64,000 nt of DNA from NCBI GenBank assembly GCA_003290165.1, contig QNQO01001158.1, positions 300,857 through 364,856 on the forward strand, in the 5' to 3' direction. Under the pieces are notes generated by a model. The model had not been told where the DNA came from and did no database searches. It worked only from the letters and a program-made list of their open reading frames with translations. Below, piece after piece: positions 23,301-33,299 of the stretch (the first letter of the stretch is position 1; every line of letters starts with the position of its first letter). The position numbers were made by a program, and so were the translations under genes. The stretch is from Berberis thunbergii (taxonomy: Eukaryota; Streptophyta; Magnoliopsida; Ranunculales; Berberidaceae).

Positions 23301-24360
23301 GCAATGGTACAGGAGGTTTGATACTTTTATGACTGAGCATGGATATGCGAGGAGTCGGTATGATCCTTTTGTATTAACACAGAAGCTCAAGGATGGGTCT
23401 TTAATGTGTTTCTTACTTTATGTTGATGACATACTCATTGTTGCGAAGAGCATGATAAAAATTGATAAATTGAAGTTGAAACATAGCATGGAATTTGAGA
23501 TGAAAGATCTTGGTTCAGCGAATAAGATACTTGGGACGGAAATAATGAGAGATAGGAAGAAGGGCAGACTAACATTGTCATAGAGACAATACTTAAAGAA
23601 GGTTATTCATCGTTTTGACATGGATTTGTTTAAGCCGCTAAGTACTCCTTCGGCTACTCACTTTAAACTCTCGGGTAAGTTGTCTCCTAGCATGGAGGAT
23701 GAGAGTGAATACAGTCACAAGTTTCCTATGCTAGTGCGGTTGGTAGTCTTATATATGCCATGATCTACACATGTCCAGATATCGCTCATGCAATCAGTCT
23801 GGTTAGTAGGTTTATGTCAAACCTGGGAAAACAACATTGGCAAGCAGTGAAGTGTATATTGAGATATATTCGGGATATGCTGGATGTTGGTTAGGTATAT
23901 GAGAGAGGAGATGTGTCAAATATGATCCGAGGTTATGTTGGTCATCTTGATAGGCATTGATTGACTACAGGTTATTGTTTTACATTAGCGATGGGTCTGG
24001 TGAGATGGAAGTCTCAATTACAGTCTACAATTGCTTTGTCTACTACTGAAGCAAAGCATATGGCTCTATCAGAAGTGGTGAAAGAGGCCATTTGGCTTCG
24101 AGGCTTGGTTAGTGATTTGGGTATTACTCAAGATGAGGTGACAGTTAGAATGTTATCCATTTGGCAAAGAACCAGGTTCATCGTGCCCGAACTTTGCACA
24201 TTGATGTGCAATGTCATTTTCTGAGGGATGCCATCGAAGATGGTGAGGTTCTCTTGGAGAAGGTGAGTACTCAAGACAATCAAGCTTATATGTTTTCAAA
24301 AGTAGTTCCAGGGATAAAGTTTGAGCATTGTCTGAACTTGATCAGACTCTCTCAGTGTTG
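20376..24360 (+). pseudogene. Copia-1 gag-pol, broken by many stops
   Basis: The gag start MAENVSSSRDNGYVK is at about 20376. A protease-like WMLDTRASYHMGF is near 21308 (active-site DTGA changed to DTRA). The GAG-pre-integrase WHMRLGHVGEGG is near 21714, and integrase core remnants span 21900-22370. Reverse transcriptase has LKKSLNGLKQTSRQWY and the catalytic YVDD (LLYVDDILIVAKS) around 23420. RNase H has ALSTTEAKHMALSEV near 24030, where the usual EAEYMA has become EAKHMA. Numerous stops and frameshifts separate these blocks, so no functional polyprotein can be made. Confidence 0.88.
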
Positions 24361-24499
24361 ATTCCCCAAGGAGTAGTGCCCTTCGGGGCATGACGACAAT
24401 TCTCATGACTAAGAAATGGGTTTTGGCGGTTTTTCATGATAAGGTGGAGATGCTTATGTGGTTGTTTGTGATGCTTGTGTGGTTGCCTGAAATTGTTCG

Positions 24500-24512
24500 C
24501 CAAGGTGGAGAT
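24500..24512 (+). promoter_or_regulatory. Copia-1 polypurine tract
   Basis: CCAAGGTGGAGAT lies immediately before the 3' LTR, the common Copia polypurine tract. Confidence 0.75.
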
Positions 24513-25173
24513 TGTGAAATCAGGACTCAAGACTTTAAGTTAGACAAGGATTTATCTTTGTGGCTCACAATTTATGTGGGACTAAAAGTCCTATATAGAC
24601 AAGAACTCAATGTCCTCTTTCTCTCTTTTAAAGCAAGCATACACAACGTGGAATAGTTGTAGCAATCACAATATGAAAATCAGGTCATACACAACGTGAA
24701 AATTAGAATGTGCATGATGACATATAGGGCTGATTTCAGCTTTTCCTGCAGGTTGTAAACCCACCTCTTTGGTTGTTTTATACAGAGAGAAAAATATAGT
24801 GTAAGAACAGCTTATAGGGTCGTTCTTGGGCTATTTTCTCATAGGGAAACAGGGAGAAATAGGGTGTAGCAAGGGTTGTTCTCGTGGTTGTGTTTCCGGT
24901 GAAGAAACAATGATTTGTTCTCTTCTTTCTTGTAATATCCGGTGTAAGTGTGTCCCATATCAATAAGATTGTTACAAATCATTGTCCGTGGAATAGGCAA
25001 AGCTAAACCATGTTAAATTCTTGTTGTGATCTTTATTTTCTGCTACTATTTATTGTTTGCTTGTTTGCTAGCATAGTTTTAGTCATTCAATTTCACCAAC
25101 AAGAATCTTGGCCTTGTGTTTAGTTTACTTGCATCAATTGGCTTTGAGTTGATTGTTTTAGGTATTTACTACA
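24513..25173 (+). repeat. Copia-1 3' LTR
   Basis: Begins TGTGAAATCAGGACTCAAG and ends GGTATTTACTACA. It aligns along its whole length with the 5' LTR but with scattered substitutions and small indels. Confidence 0.9.
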
Positions 25174-25298
25174 GTTGTTTGAATGAAAAAAAACTGAGAT
25201 CTTGGAGATAGGTAAGTTGGTGATTGGGTGATGTTGATGTGAAGGCAAAAGATGATGGAGAGTGAAATTTGGCTTTATCTAGGTGTCTCTCTAGATAT

Positions 25299-25714
25299 TA
25301 GGGCTGAACAAAAAACCGATCAAACCGATTATACCGACCGAAAATATCTAAATCGAACCGATTGGATCGGTTTAAATTTGGTTTGGATCGGTTTTGATCA
25401 AAATCGAAGTGGTCGGTTCGGTTTCTATGTGATTTTAACCTACCAAACCGAACCGACCGAATATATAATAAATAATATATATTTTATATATAATTAATAC
25501 AATATGTTTAAAATAATCGGTCAGTTCAGTTTTGGTTCAATTTTAGTCGGTTTGGTTCGGTTACGGTTTGCATAAATTAGAATCGGTTCGGTTTCGGATC
25601 GGTTTTGTTAATGGTCGTTTCGATTTTAGTTTGAAAATTTTAAAACCGATCTAAGTCAGTTTTGTTCACGGTTTAGGTGAAAAAACCGAACCGTCGGTTC
25701 GGTTTTCAGCCCTA
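25299..25714. mobile_element. 416-bp hAT-type MITE rich in ACCGAACCGA repeats
   Basis: Ends TAGGGCTGAACAAAAAACCGA and TCGGTTTTCAGCCCTA-like form inverted repeats. A perfect 8-bp target duplication CTAGATAT flanks it (25291-25298, 25715-25722). The interior is largely made of CGGTTCGGTTT/ACCGAACCGA units in both orientations. Non-coding. It lies inside the LINE remnant, just downstream of Copia-1. Confidence 0.88.
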
Positions 25715-26479
25715 CTAGATATCAATATGGTCACTTCGTCTAATAGACCATCCTATGAAAGGTTTGCAGTTATGCAAGGTTTTAAAAATGCCTCTCCATG
25801 CAAAAGAATCTTGGTGAAACTTCTTGTTAACATCCAATTGGAGTAAAGGAATGGAGTTATAATACAATGCTTTGATAAGGGAGCATCTAAGATCTAAAGG
25901 GGACTTTGCGAGTTGCCAAACTGATTTGGCAATGAGTGCCAGGTTTTTTTTTTCCTCATTGATGGCATATTAAGACCACCACAATAGTATGGTTAAGAGA
26001 TATTGCTCCATTTGCATAAACAGTTGGACTTTATTTTCTTCTTTACCATTCTACCAAAATGTTCTATTCACAATATCTAGATTTTTTGTGATGGAAATTG
26101 GTAGAAGGTAAGTCTGTATGTTGTAAACAAGAATTGCATTGGTCACATTTTTTATCATCATTATTCACCCTGCTTGAGACAACACTTTTGTTTTCCAAGA
26201 AGTCAATTTGTTGTTCACCTTATTGAGAAGGCATCTTTTGAAAGTCGAAGAATTTGGTTACCTGGATGGTTAAATTATATCAACAAAATCAAAACACTAG
26301 GTTATATTTCAATAGCAATGATTGAGTTCCAGGAATTAATGTTGCTATGTTAGATTTATATCTTGGCATCAGTTATTGAAAAGGAAAACAAACTTGAGAT
26401 ATTGACGCAATTCTACGGTGTAATGTGGGAACACAGGCATCAGAAACTTTCATATTACCTAGTTAAAAAATGATTGTGG

Positions 26480-26891
26480 ATTCTGCCAAAAGGTTTTTTG
26501 CTGCATTTTGCATTCATTGTTTCCAATTAAAACCATAGAACTTTAATTTAAAGTTATAATAAAATGAGGGCATCTCACTTGTTGCGGCGTGTTTTGTTGT
26601 TTGTTTGTTTTCCGTTGGTAAAAAAATACTCTCGTATTTGGGATGATCAATCAACAAAGTATTTGGCAATTGGTACACTTCAGTAATTCATAGTTTGTTA
26701 CATGCCTGGCATCGATAGGTGGTGAAAATTGGTTTGGTGTCGCAGATAGAGCTGGTATGTGGGCACAAGGTATTACCTTTTTAAAAAAAAAATTATTATT
26801 GTTATATTATTAGTAGTTTAGAATTGTCATATAGCATCACTATTTTTGCACTTTTTTAGTCGACATTGATCACTTGATGTCATTGTCTTTT
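26480..26891. other. AT-rich intergenic DNA, nothing recognised
   Basis: No open frame with a family motif and no repeat ends seen. Confidence 0.4.
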
Positions 26892-27902
26892 GGGCTTTTT
26901 GGAGTTTGGCCCCCATTAGTTTATTTCATATTGAGTCCGACCCTTATTTTAAAAACTAATTGAGTCTAACCCTCATAGTTTAGTTGACTGTCCAAGCAAT
27001 AACAGTTAGTTAACTTTACCTCCCTTGACTATTACATTATCTTTAAAACCCAAAAACACCCTTTTGCTTAAATGGCAAGTGCAAGGAACACAACAAAATT
27101 TCAAGAATCCCAAAATTTTGCACAAGTCATACCCCCACCTCGGCCCCACACCACACCACAACATCACTTGTCTCTTCACAATTCTTTTCTTCTTTTTTCC
27201 ATAACAAAGATGACAATGGGATTGAAATGAGTTTATAAACCTCAAAACTCTAGCTAGCTAGCACCGATTGCTCTCAATTCTTCACACTCAACCTATTCTG
27301 AAAATCATGTTTGCTTGGTGGCTGAATTGACTTGGCTTGGTGCATCTTCTTTTGATCCAAATGGGATCTCTTCTTTCCATTTCCATGTCTTTGTCTCCCT
27401 ACCCAGAATAGAACATCCTTCTTCCTTGAAGTCTCTTATTTATCTGCTCATAACCCTCCCATCATCATCATAGAGATTTCCCATGGTGGAAAGACAAACA
27501 AACAAATAAATTTTAATTAAAACAAAACAAAATAATTCAAATCAAATCATTATTGAATATGTATGGTAAAAATATCTTCCATGAGATTGGGTTCATTTGA
27601 TGAAAAGGGTAGGAGGTAAAAGCTTTACCATGAGATATTCTTGTGATCTGTGCAAACTTTTGGGCTATTGGATGAAATTTTCTTGTGCTTTTGGACTTAG
27701 CATGTACCTTGCACTTCATATTTAAGCAAAAGGGTGTTTTTGAGTTTAAAAGATAATGGAATACTTAAGGGATGTCAAGTTGATTGACTGTTATTGACTT
27801 TGACAGTCAACACAATTCTGAGGGCTAGACTCAATTAGTTTTTAAAATGAGGGTCGGACTCAATACGATATAAACTAATGGGGGCCATACTCCAAAAAAC
27901 CT
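26892..27902. mobile_element. 1.0-kb MULE-type element with ~180-bp inverted repeats
   Basis: GGGCTTTTTGGAGTTTGGCC at the left is matched, inverted, by GGGGGCCATACTCCAAAAAACCT at the right. The similarity continues inward for about 180 bp to CACCCTTTTGCTTA / TAAGCAAAAGGGTG. The perfect 9-bp target duplication TTGTCTTTT (26883-26891, 27903-27911) supports the Mutator superfamily. The ~650-bp centre has no recognised gene; I cannot say whether it is captured DNA. Confidence 0.85.
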
Positions 27903-27911
27903 TTGTCTTTT

Positions 27912-28344
27912 TCAATTTGGGCTTCCTAATTTAATAGAGTTGTGTATTTATACTTTGAAAAATAGGCATGAATAGAATTTGAACGTGTTTAGGCATATTG
28001 GGTTTGGAGTTTAATCTACCATCTTAATTATTTCATGCATTTCATCATGTTCTATTTTTTCCTTCTTTGATAATTGTGTTTTAGCATGGGAATTATCAAA
28101 GTTACATTAGTAAAGCTGAAGTTTATCGGTGTATGATCATTGCCCTTGTATTATTTGATCATCTACATTCGCATGAATTAATTGCCCTTGAAAAAGTTAT
28201 GTGTGGCCAGATTCATTTTTTATTAAAGAACTATATATACCAGTTATTCATGGATTAGGTGTGGCACATGCCAAACTTTGCTCCCACGTGTAAGCTATCA
28301 GAACACCACCTGATGCTCCTTTCTCCTTTTGACCCGGGCCATAA
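27912..28344. other. spacer between two MULE elements, nothing recognised
   Basis: AT-rich, without gene motifs. If the MuDR-like element to the right inserted into the PP2C gene, this could include its upstream sequence, but I see no PP2C motif. Confidence 0.35.
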
Positions 28345-28353
28345 TAAAATTAA

Positions 28354-29360
28354 GGTAGCGACTAATCCACACCACACATTTCCTCTGACTCACACCATTC
28401 TACTTTCTCATACCACCTACTTTCTTTCTCTCAACACCATACTTTCTCACAGCACCTATATAAACAAAAACCTCAAAAAATTCCCCTCACCATTCAAATC
28501 GACAAACGGTTCCTTCCTCTCTCATTCAAAATTTCTCCCTCACACATTCAAATCTCTCTCCACACTCAAATCTCTTGCGAATCTCCTCCCTCTCCCTCGA
28601 AAATCTCTCAAAATCCCCTCAAAATAAAAACCCTCAAACTCTAAAAAAATGCAACAGTTCAAAAATGCCACCTCTCAAGGTGCAAAACGCATCTCTCTTG
28701 TGACTCCAACTCTTTTGTAAATAAGAGATCCATTTTTTCTAATTTGGCAGTTTTGTGCGCATATTAGTATTTTTGCAATAACTTTGGCTAAGAGTATCAG
28801 AATAGCGCAAATGACCCCAATTCGGAAAGCTCTTTTCAACACGCACGTCGTGATTAACACATATTTTTGAGGCCAAAATCCACCATTTCCCCTTTCAAAT
28901 CCACAAATTTAGTAGTTTTTTTTCCTTTATAGTAATATTTCAATTATTGTTTAGAAAGTGATTATGAACCCAATTTTGGCTAGATTTCTACCAGTATATT
29001 TCTTTTATTACGTATTTTGTTTTAGCATGATTATTGGGGTTTTGCTAATTTTGGTAAAATTCTAATAATCACGAGTTTTAGCTATAAAGTCCGGCTTGTG
29101 GGCTGATTTTAGAGATACCTTTGATTTGAGTAATTTAATTGACATTAGAGTTATTTTTCTATATTCTTGGGCGAATCTCTTGTATCCTTCCTTGTGAATT
29201 GTCTGTTGAGCTAGCCCGCAAGATAATCTCTATCCTGCCCACGTCAAGAAATGAGATATATAATGTTGTTTGTTATCCAAATTGGCTAAAGTATTGCTTA
29301 AAATTAGTTGAATTTATTATACAAAAAACTTGTCTTGAAGTATTTTTTTATTTTATTTGA
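28354..29360. other. left subterminal region of the MuDR-like element
   Basis: CACACC- and CTCTC-rich near the TIR (28354-28660), then AT-rich leader sequence. No gene motif. It probably contains the promoter for the mobile-domain gene. Confidence 0.4.
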
Positions 29361-29369
29361 AGGTTTATC

Positions 29370-31720
29370 ATGTCTTATGTTGGTCGTGACGTTGGTGGGG
29401 ATGATAGAGGTGATAGAGGTCGTAGACGACCCATGACAGTGTCTGTTCAAAAATAGAGACCAGAAATGGGCAAAGAACAGGTAGAAGAATGAAAAAAAAG
29501 GAACAAAATAGGGACAAAGAAGTAAGGAAGAAGATGAGAGAGTAGGAAATGGGGATTCAAATAGATCCTCAAGAAGCATATAGACAAGTCATTATATCGC
29601 AAAGTCAACCCCAATCAGAAGGGCAAACATGTTCGAGTGGTACGGGTGTTGGACATAAAGGTGAGGAGTTAGAGTAGCGTGAGGACGTGCATGTGGATGA
29701 GGAGAAGGCAAGGGATTATGAAGAAACGACTGCAGAGGAGGGTAGAGATGCTAGAGGAGACTATTATCCCGGTGGTCCTGTGGATTGTTCCACAATAGAC
29801 GATTACCATGGTCATATTTCTCGTGCCATTTGGGATGGTAAGCCGATTAATATTTTTAGTTGGTTAAATTATATAAGCGTGTTATATATTTGGACATTGA
29901 ATTACTTAATGTATGTGTTTATTGTATTTAGGAACGAGGCACATTGCGGTGTCGGCATCAATATAGGAACTTTATAGATTGAGATTTGAAACATGAGCCG
30001 AAATAAGTAAAAATAATGATCTACAATAGTGGTATGTATCCCTTGATTAAATATCGTATGGTACGTCCTAATAATGTAACCATTTGTGCTTTCGTTAAGC
30101 GTTTGCAATCTGAGACCAACGCTTTTCACCTACCTTTTGTAGAGATAAGCATCACCCTGGATGACATCTACCATGTAACTCATTTGCCGATTCTTGGTAA
30201 GTCGATTAGAACAACAATGAAAATGACGCTAGATGAATGTGTTACATTTATAGTGGATTGGTTTGGAGATTGAAAGTAAAGAAGCAAAGGTCCATGTCAG
30301 GAAGCATGGGAGATCTGTGAAAATGAAGTTTATTCAGGACCACTGTTGTAGACAGGCTACGAAAGTTGATTCTCTTGAAAGGAAACAACAAGTGTGTAAG
30401 GGTCACTTGTTGTTTCTTCTGGGTATGACTATATTTGCTAATAAAAGTTGAACAAAGGTTTATATTGAATATTTGAAGATGCTGATAGAAGTGAATGATG
30501 TTTACAAGTATGCATGGGCGTAACAGCTTTAGGAGTCTTGTTTCGTTAGTTGGGCGGCGCTGGCAGATAGGGAACGAGGCAAATTGCTGGATATTTGCCT
30601 CTTTTGGAGGTATGTTTCGAATTCTTTATTTTGTTAATTACCATCATAATATATAAGAATTTCATAATATATATTTATATTGTTTTCATTTATATGCATG
30701 GATATATGATCACTTCAGCCTCTGGGATAATGCAAAACTGACGTAGGATGCTAGACTCCCCACCATGGCTAAGTGGAAACTCCCACAAATTGTAGGGGTT
30801 TTGGACGACCAAATCATCACTCTTAATGAGCATCTCGATGACATGTCTTCTGAAGAGGTAAAAATGCATATTTAAGTTCAATAAAAAAAATTGTAAGTGT
30901 CATATATTAATAAGTTTTAATTATTACAATTCACAAGTACTTTGGGACCTTTACGTGGAGTTCAAGGGAACCACTCACTCCCCTTCATGGCATCACATGG
31001 TTCACGAGATATTTGTTATGCCTCAACATAGAAGAACCCTATCACCCCGATAGAGTTGTGAGATAAATTGGAAAGGTACAAGTCATCTCAATTCTTCCAA
31101 TCCAAGCCAAAAGAAATAATATAGTTCGATTTAGCAAACACTATTACGTCCAGTATGAGGTGTTGGTTTCGTTCGCTCGAAGGTGGCATTATCATGTTGT
31201 GCCAACTAACCAACACGGTTCCCCCGTGAAGCTTCCATGGGACTATGAGGCGGATTACTTGAACTGATTTTATCGCATTACACATCCCTTGGTACAACCA
31301 CCGGACAAGAGGAGAATTTATCCCCTAAGAAGAAATTTGTTTTTTTTCAAATAAGAGGGTAAGTACAAACACTTTACATTTATGTAATTTCAAAAATTAA
31401 CATGATTTGCACTAACATCTAATGTTTCCCTGCAGAAGATTGTCATTGCTCATGCTCGTAACTTGATCAATGCCTCTATTGAAGAAAGGGGGGACATTGA
31501 CAAGGTTATTTTGGTCGCCCACAAAAATAGAATATGATATTTGCTAGATGAAATGTCTACACCCGTTACCTTGGAACAAAAGAAGAAGAGCCTGACATAC
31601 GCCCCAGTGTTGACAGTGGTGAAATTGGTGGTGGAGGTAGTGAGTGTCGAATCAAACGAGGCATGAACAAAGATTCTATGTTCGGAGGCTACAAAGATAG
31701 TGTCTTCATTTTGTAAACTT
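29370..31720 (+). pseudogene. plant mobile domain (PMD) protein gene, decayed
   Basis: Start MSYVGRDVGGDDRGDRG near 29370. Exon pieces carry the family landmarks: YYPGGPVDCSTIDDYHGHI near 29764, then FHLPFVEISITLDDIYHVTH and LPILGK near 30124-30200. A degenerate helix region (LLFLLGMTIFANKS, about 30400) and a YHPDRV-like stretch near 31030 follow. PMD proteins occur in plants both as transposon cargo and as host silencing factors (the MAIN family). The gene has several in-frame stops and frameshifts, so no full product is expected. Its position next to a transposase inside one MULE supports a transposon-encoded origin. Confidence 0.7.
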
Positions 31721-32164
31721 CGTAAAAGAAAAAAAAACATTTGGCTTATATTTGTTTAAAAGCTTTATGTTTTGTAAACTTCAGATAATCTTTTGTAAAC
31801 TTCATGTTTTTGTTTTATAACAAGCTTTGAATTTATACTTATGTTCGATATTGATTGTCCATTTGTTAAGTTATTGAATGCGAGATTAATGTTGTAATAT
31901 AGTAACAAACAATGCGACAATGACGTAATTTGCAAAATTAATTCTCATAAGAGAAAATAATAAGAACATAATGAAATAATTATTAGAAAAAATTATGTCA
32001 TTATGTCTAAAAGCAAATTATGCAAACTAACAGGTTTAAGCAAATAGGTTCGATGCGACATCATTTCAGAAAACAAAGCGATAAAGTTTAGATTCGATGC
32101 GACAATTCGAATAAGGTCAGTAAAAAAAATCTCGGAAAACTGAGTTTCAGGAAAAAAAAATGTC

Positions 32165-32960
32165 AGCATTTTGTTTTGTTCGCGGAGAACAACGCGAATC
32201 TTGTGCAAAACCCCGCAGGGTGCCATGCAAACATCAGAGAGCAGTGCGGGGGTTTTTAAAAAACCCGCCAAATTTCTATTCATAAAGAGCAATGCGGAGT
32301 TTTTTAAAAACCCCGCAGGTTTCCCTGCAAACAGAAAACTTTTTTCAAAAAAAAATTCTATTCGTATTGTCTAATGCGAGAAAATTAAATTTCTCTGCAT
32401 TCCATGTTGCGAACATAATTTTTTTTACAAAATAGTTTTTGTTCACAGTGATCATTGCTGGGATTTACCAAAACCCCGCTTGGATCCCTGCGAACAGAAT
32501 TTTTTACAAAAAAAGTTTCATGTTCGCATTGTTCATTACGACAAATTTGAATTTGCCCGCATTGATCTCTGCGAACAAATTTATTTTTTTACAAAAAATG
32601 TTCTGTTCGCAAATATCAATGCGAGGATTTTGAAAAATCCCGCAATGAACTCTGCAAACAAACCTACACCTGCATATTTTTTCTGCAACTCACAAAATTT
32701 TTAACTTTTTGAAACTTTTTTTTAAACTTGTTTTTTGAAGTATATGCGCATTGTCGCATCAAACCTAAACTCGAACCATACATGTCTTCCGAACTAATCC
32801 TTTATGTGAATTTCAGACAAGTGACATTGTCGCATCAAACTAGATTTTTATAAAAAAAACATTCTGAATTTTTATTCTGATATGATTTTTTGATTTTGCA
32901 TTGTCACATAAAACTAATCATTTTTTTGATCTTGCATTCTCGCATCATACAAAAACAAAA
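32165..32960. repeat. array of imperfect repeats with GCGGGG...CCCCGC palindromes
   Basis: Between the convergent genes, a motif of the form GCGGGGGTTTTTAAAAAACCCGC recurs at about 32247, 32295, 32458 and 32619 with changes. It is interleaved with GTTCGCATTG, CTGCGAACA and TTTTTTACAAAAAA. Towards 32740-32950 it grades into repeats of GCATTGTCGCATCAAAC. Each GCGGGG/CCCCGC pair can form a short hairpin. No coding function is apparent. Confidence 0.6.
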
Positions 32961-33299
32961 ACTCAAACTAATAAGAGTCAAATTTCATATAATATATTAA
33001 CAAAATCTCGAAACATACAAGTTTTCTGTTAAAAAAAATAATGGCTTTTCTAACAAAACAATGGTTCGACTTCTTCACATTCTTTGCCATTACAATTACA
33101 TTTGCCATTTACATTTTTTCAGCACAATAATGGTTAGCAAAATACAATATGTGCATCAGTCATATATGATCACCACTTCATTCGACTTCTTCACATTCTT
33201 CTTATTCTTGTCATTAAACTTGTTCACCATTGTCACACCAATACTGAGCTGGACCTCGAAATTACTCTTCAACGAGATTGTCAAAGGAAACATGCGACA

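Larger units (their letters stand above)
19662..25173 (+). mobile_element. Ty1/Copia retrotransposon (decayed, full length)
   Basis: Two LTRs of about 660 bp (19662-20320 and 24513-25173) start TGTGAAATC and end TTACTACA. The perfect 5-bp target duplication GTTGT flanks the element (19657-19661 and 25174-25178). Domain order gag, protease, integrase, RT, RNase H is that of Copia. The LTRs differ at many positions and the coding region has many stops, so the insertion is old. It lies within the LINE remnant. Confidence 0.92.
17900..26480 (-). pseudogene. L1-type LINE remnant (RT 3' part, zf-RVT, RNase H), multiply interrupted
   Basis: Pieces in minus-strand order: about 26240-26090 has SWKTKVLSQAG and the IKNVTNAI-YNIQTYLLP stretch of plant L1 reverse-transcriptase C-termini. 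26040-25750 holds the following conserved region with AKSVWQLA. 19640-19430 reads DKIIWCLDKQGKFSIKNS, the start of a zf-RVT domain. 19100-18930 has ILPTGQELVYHNMP and CNIEEESALHFF. 18440-18340 has an RNase H-like IVIYFDASLDG. Stops and frameshifts are frequent, so the protein is dead. The 5' part with endonuclease is not seen. A mini-CACTA, a Copia element and a hAT MITE sit inside it. The exact ends are uncertain. Confidence 0.7.
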
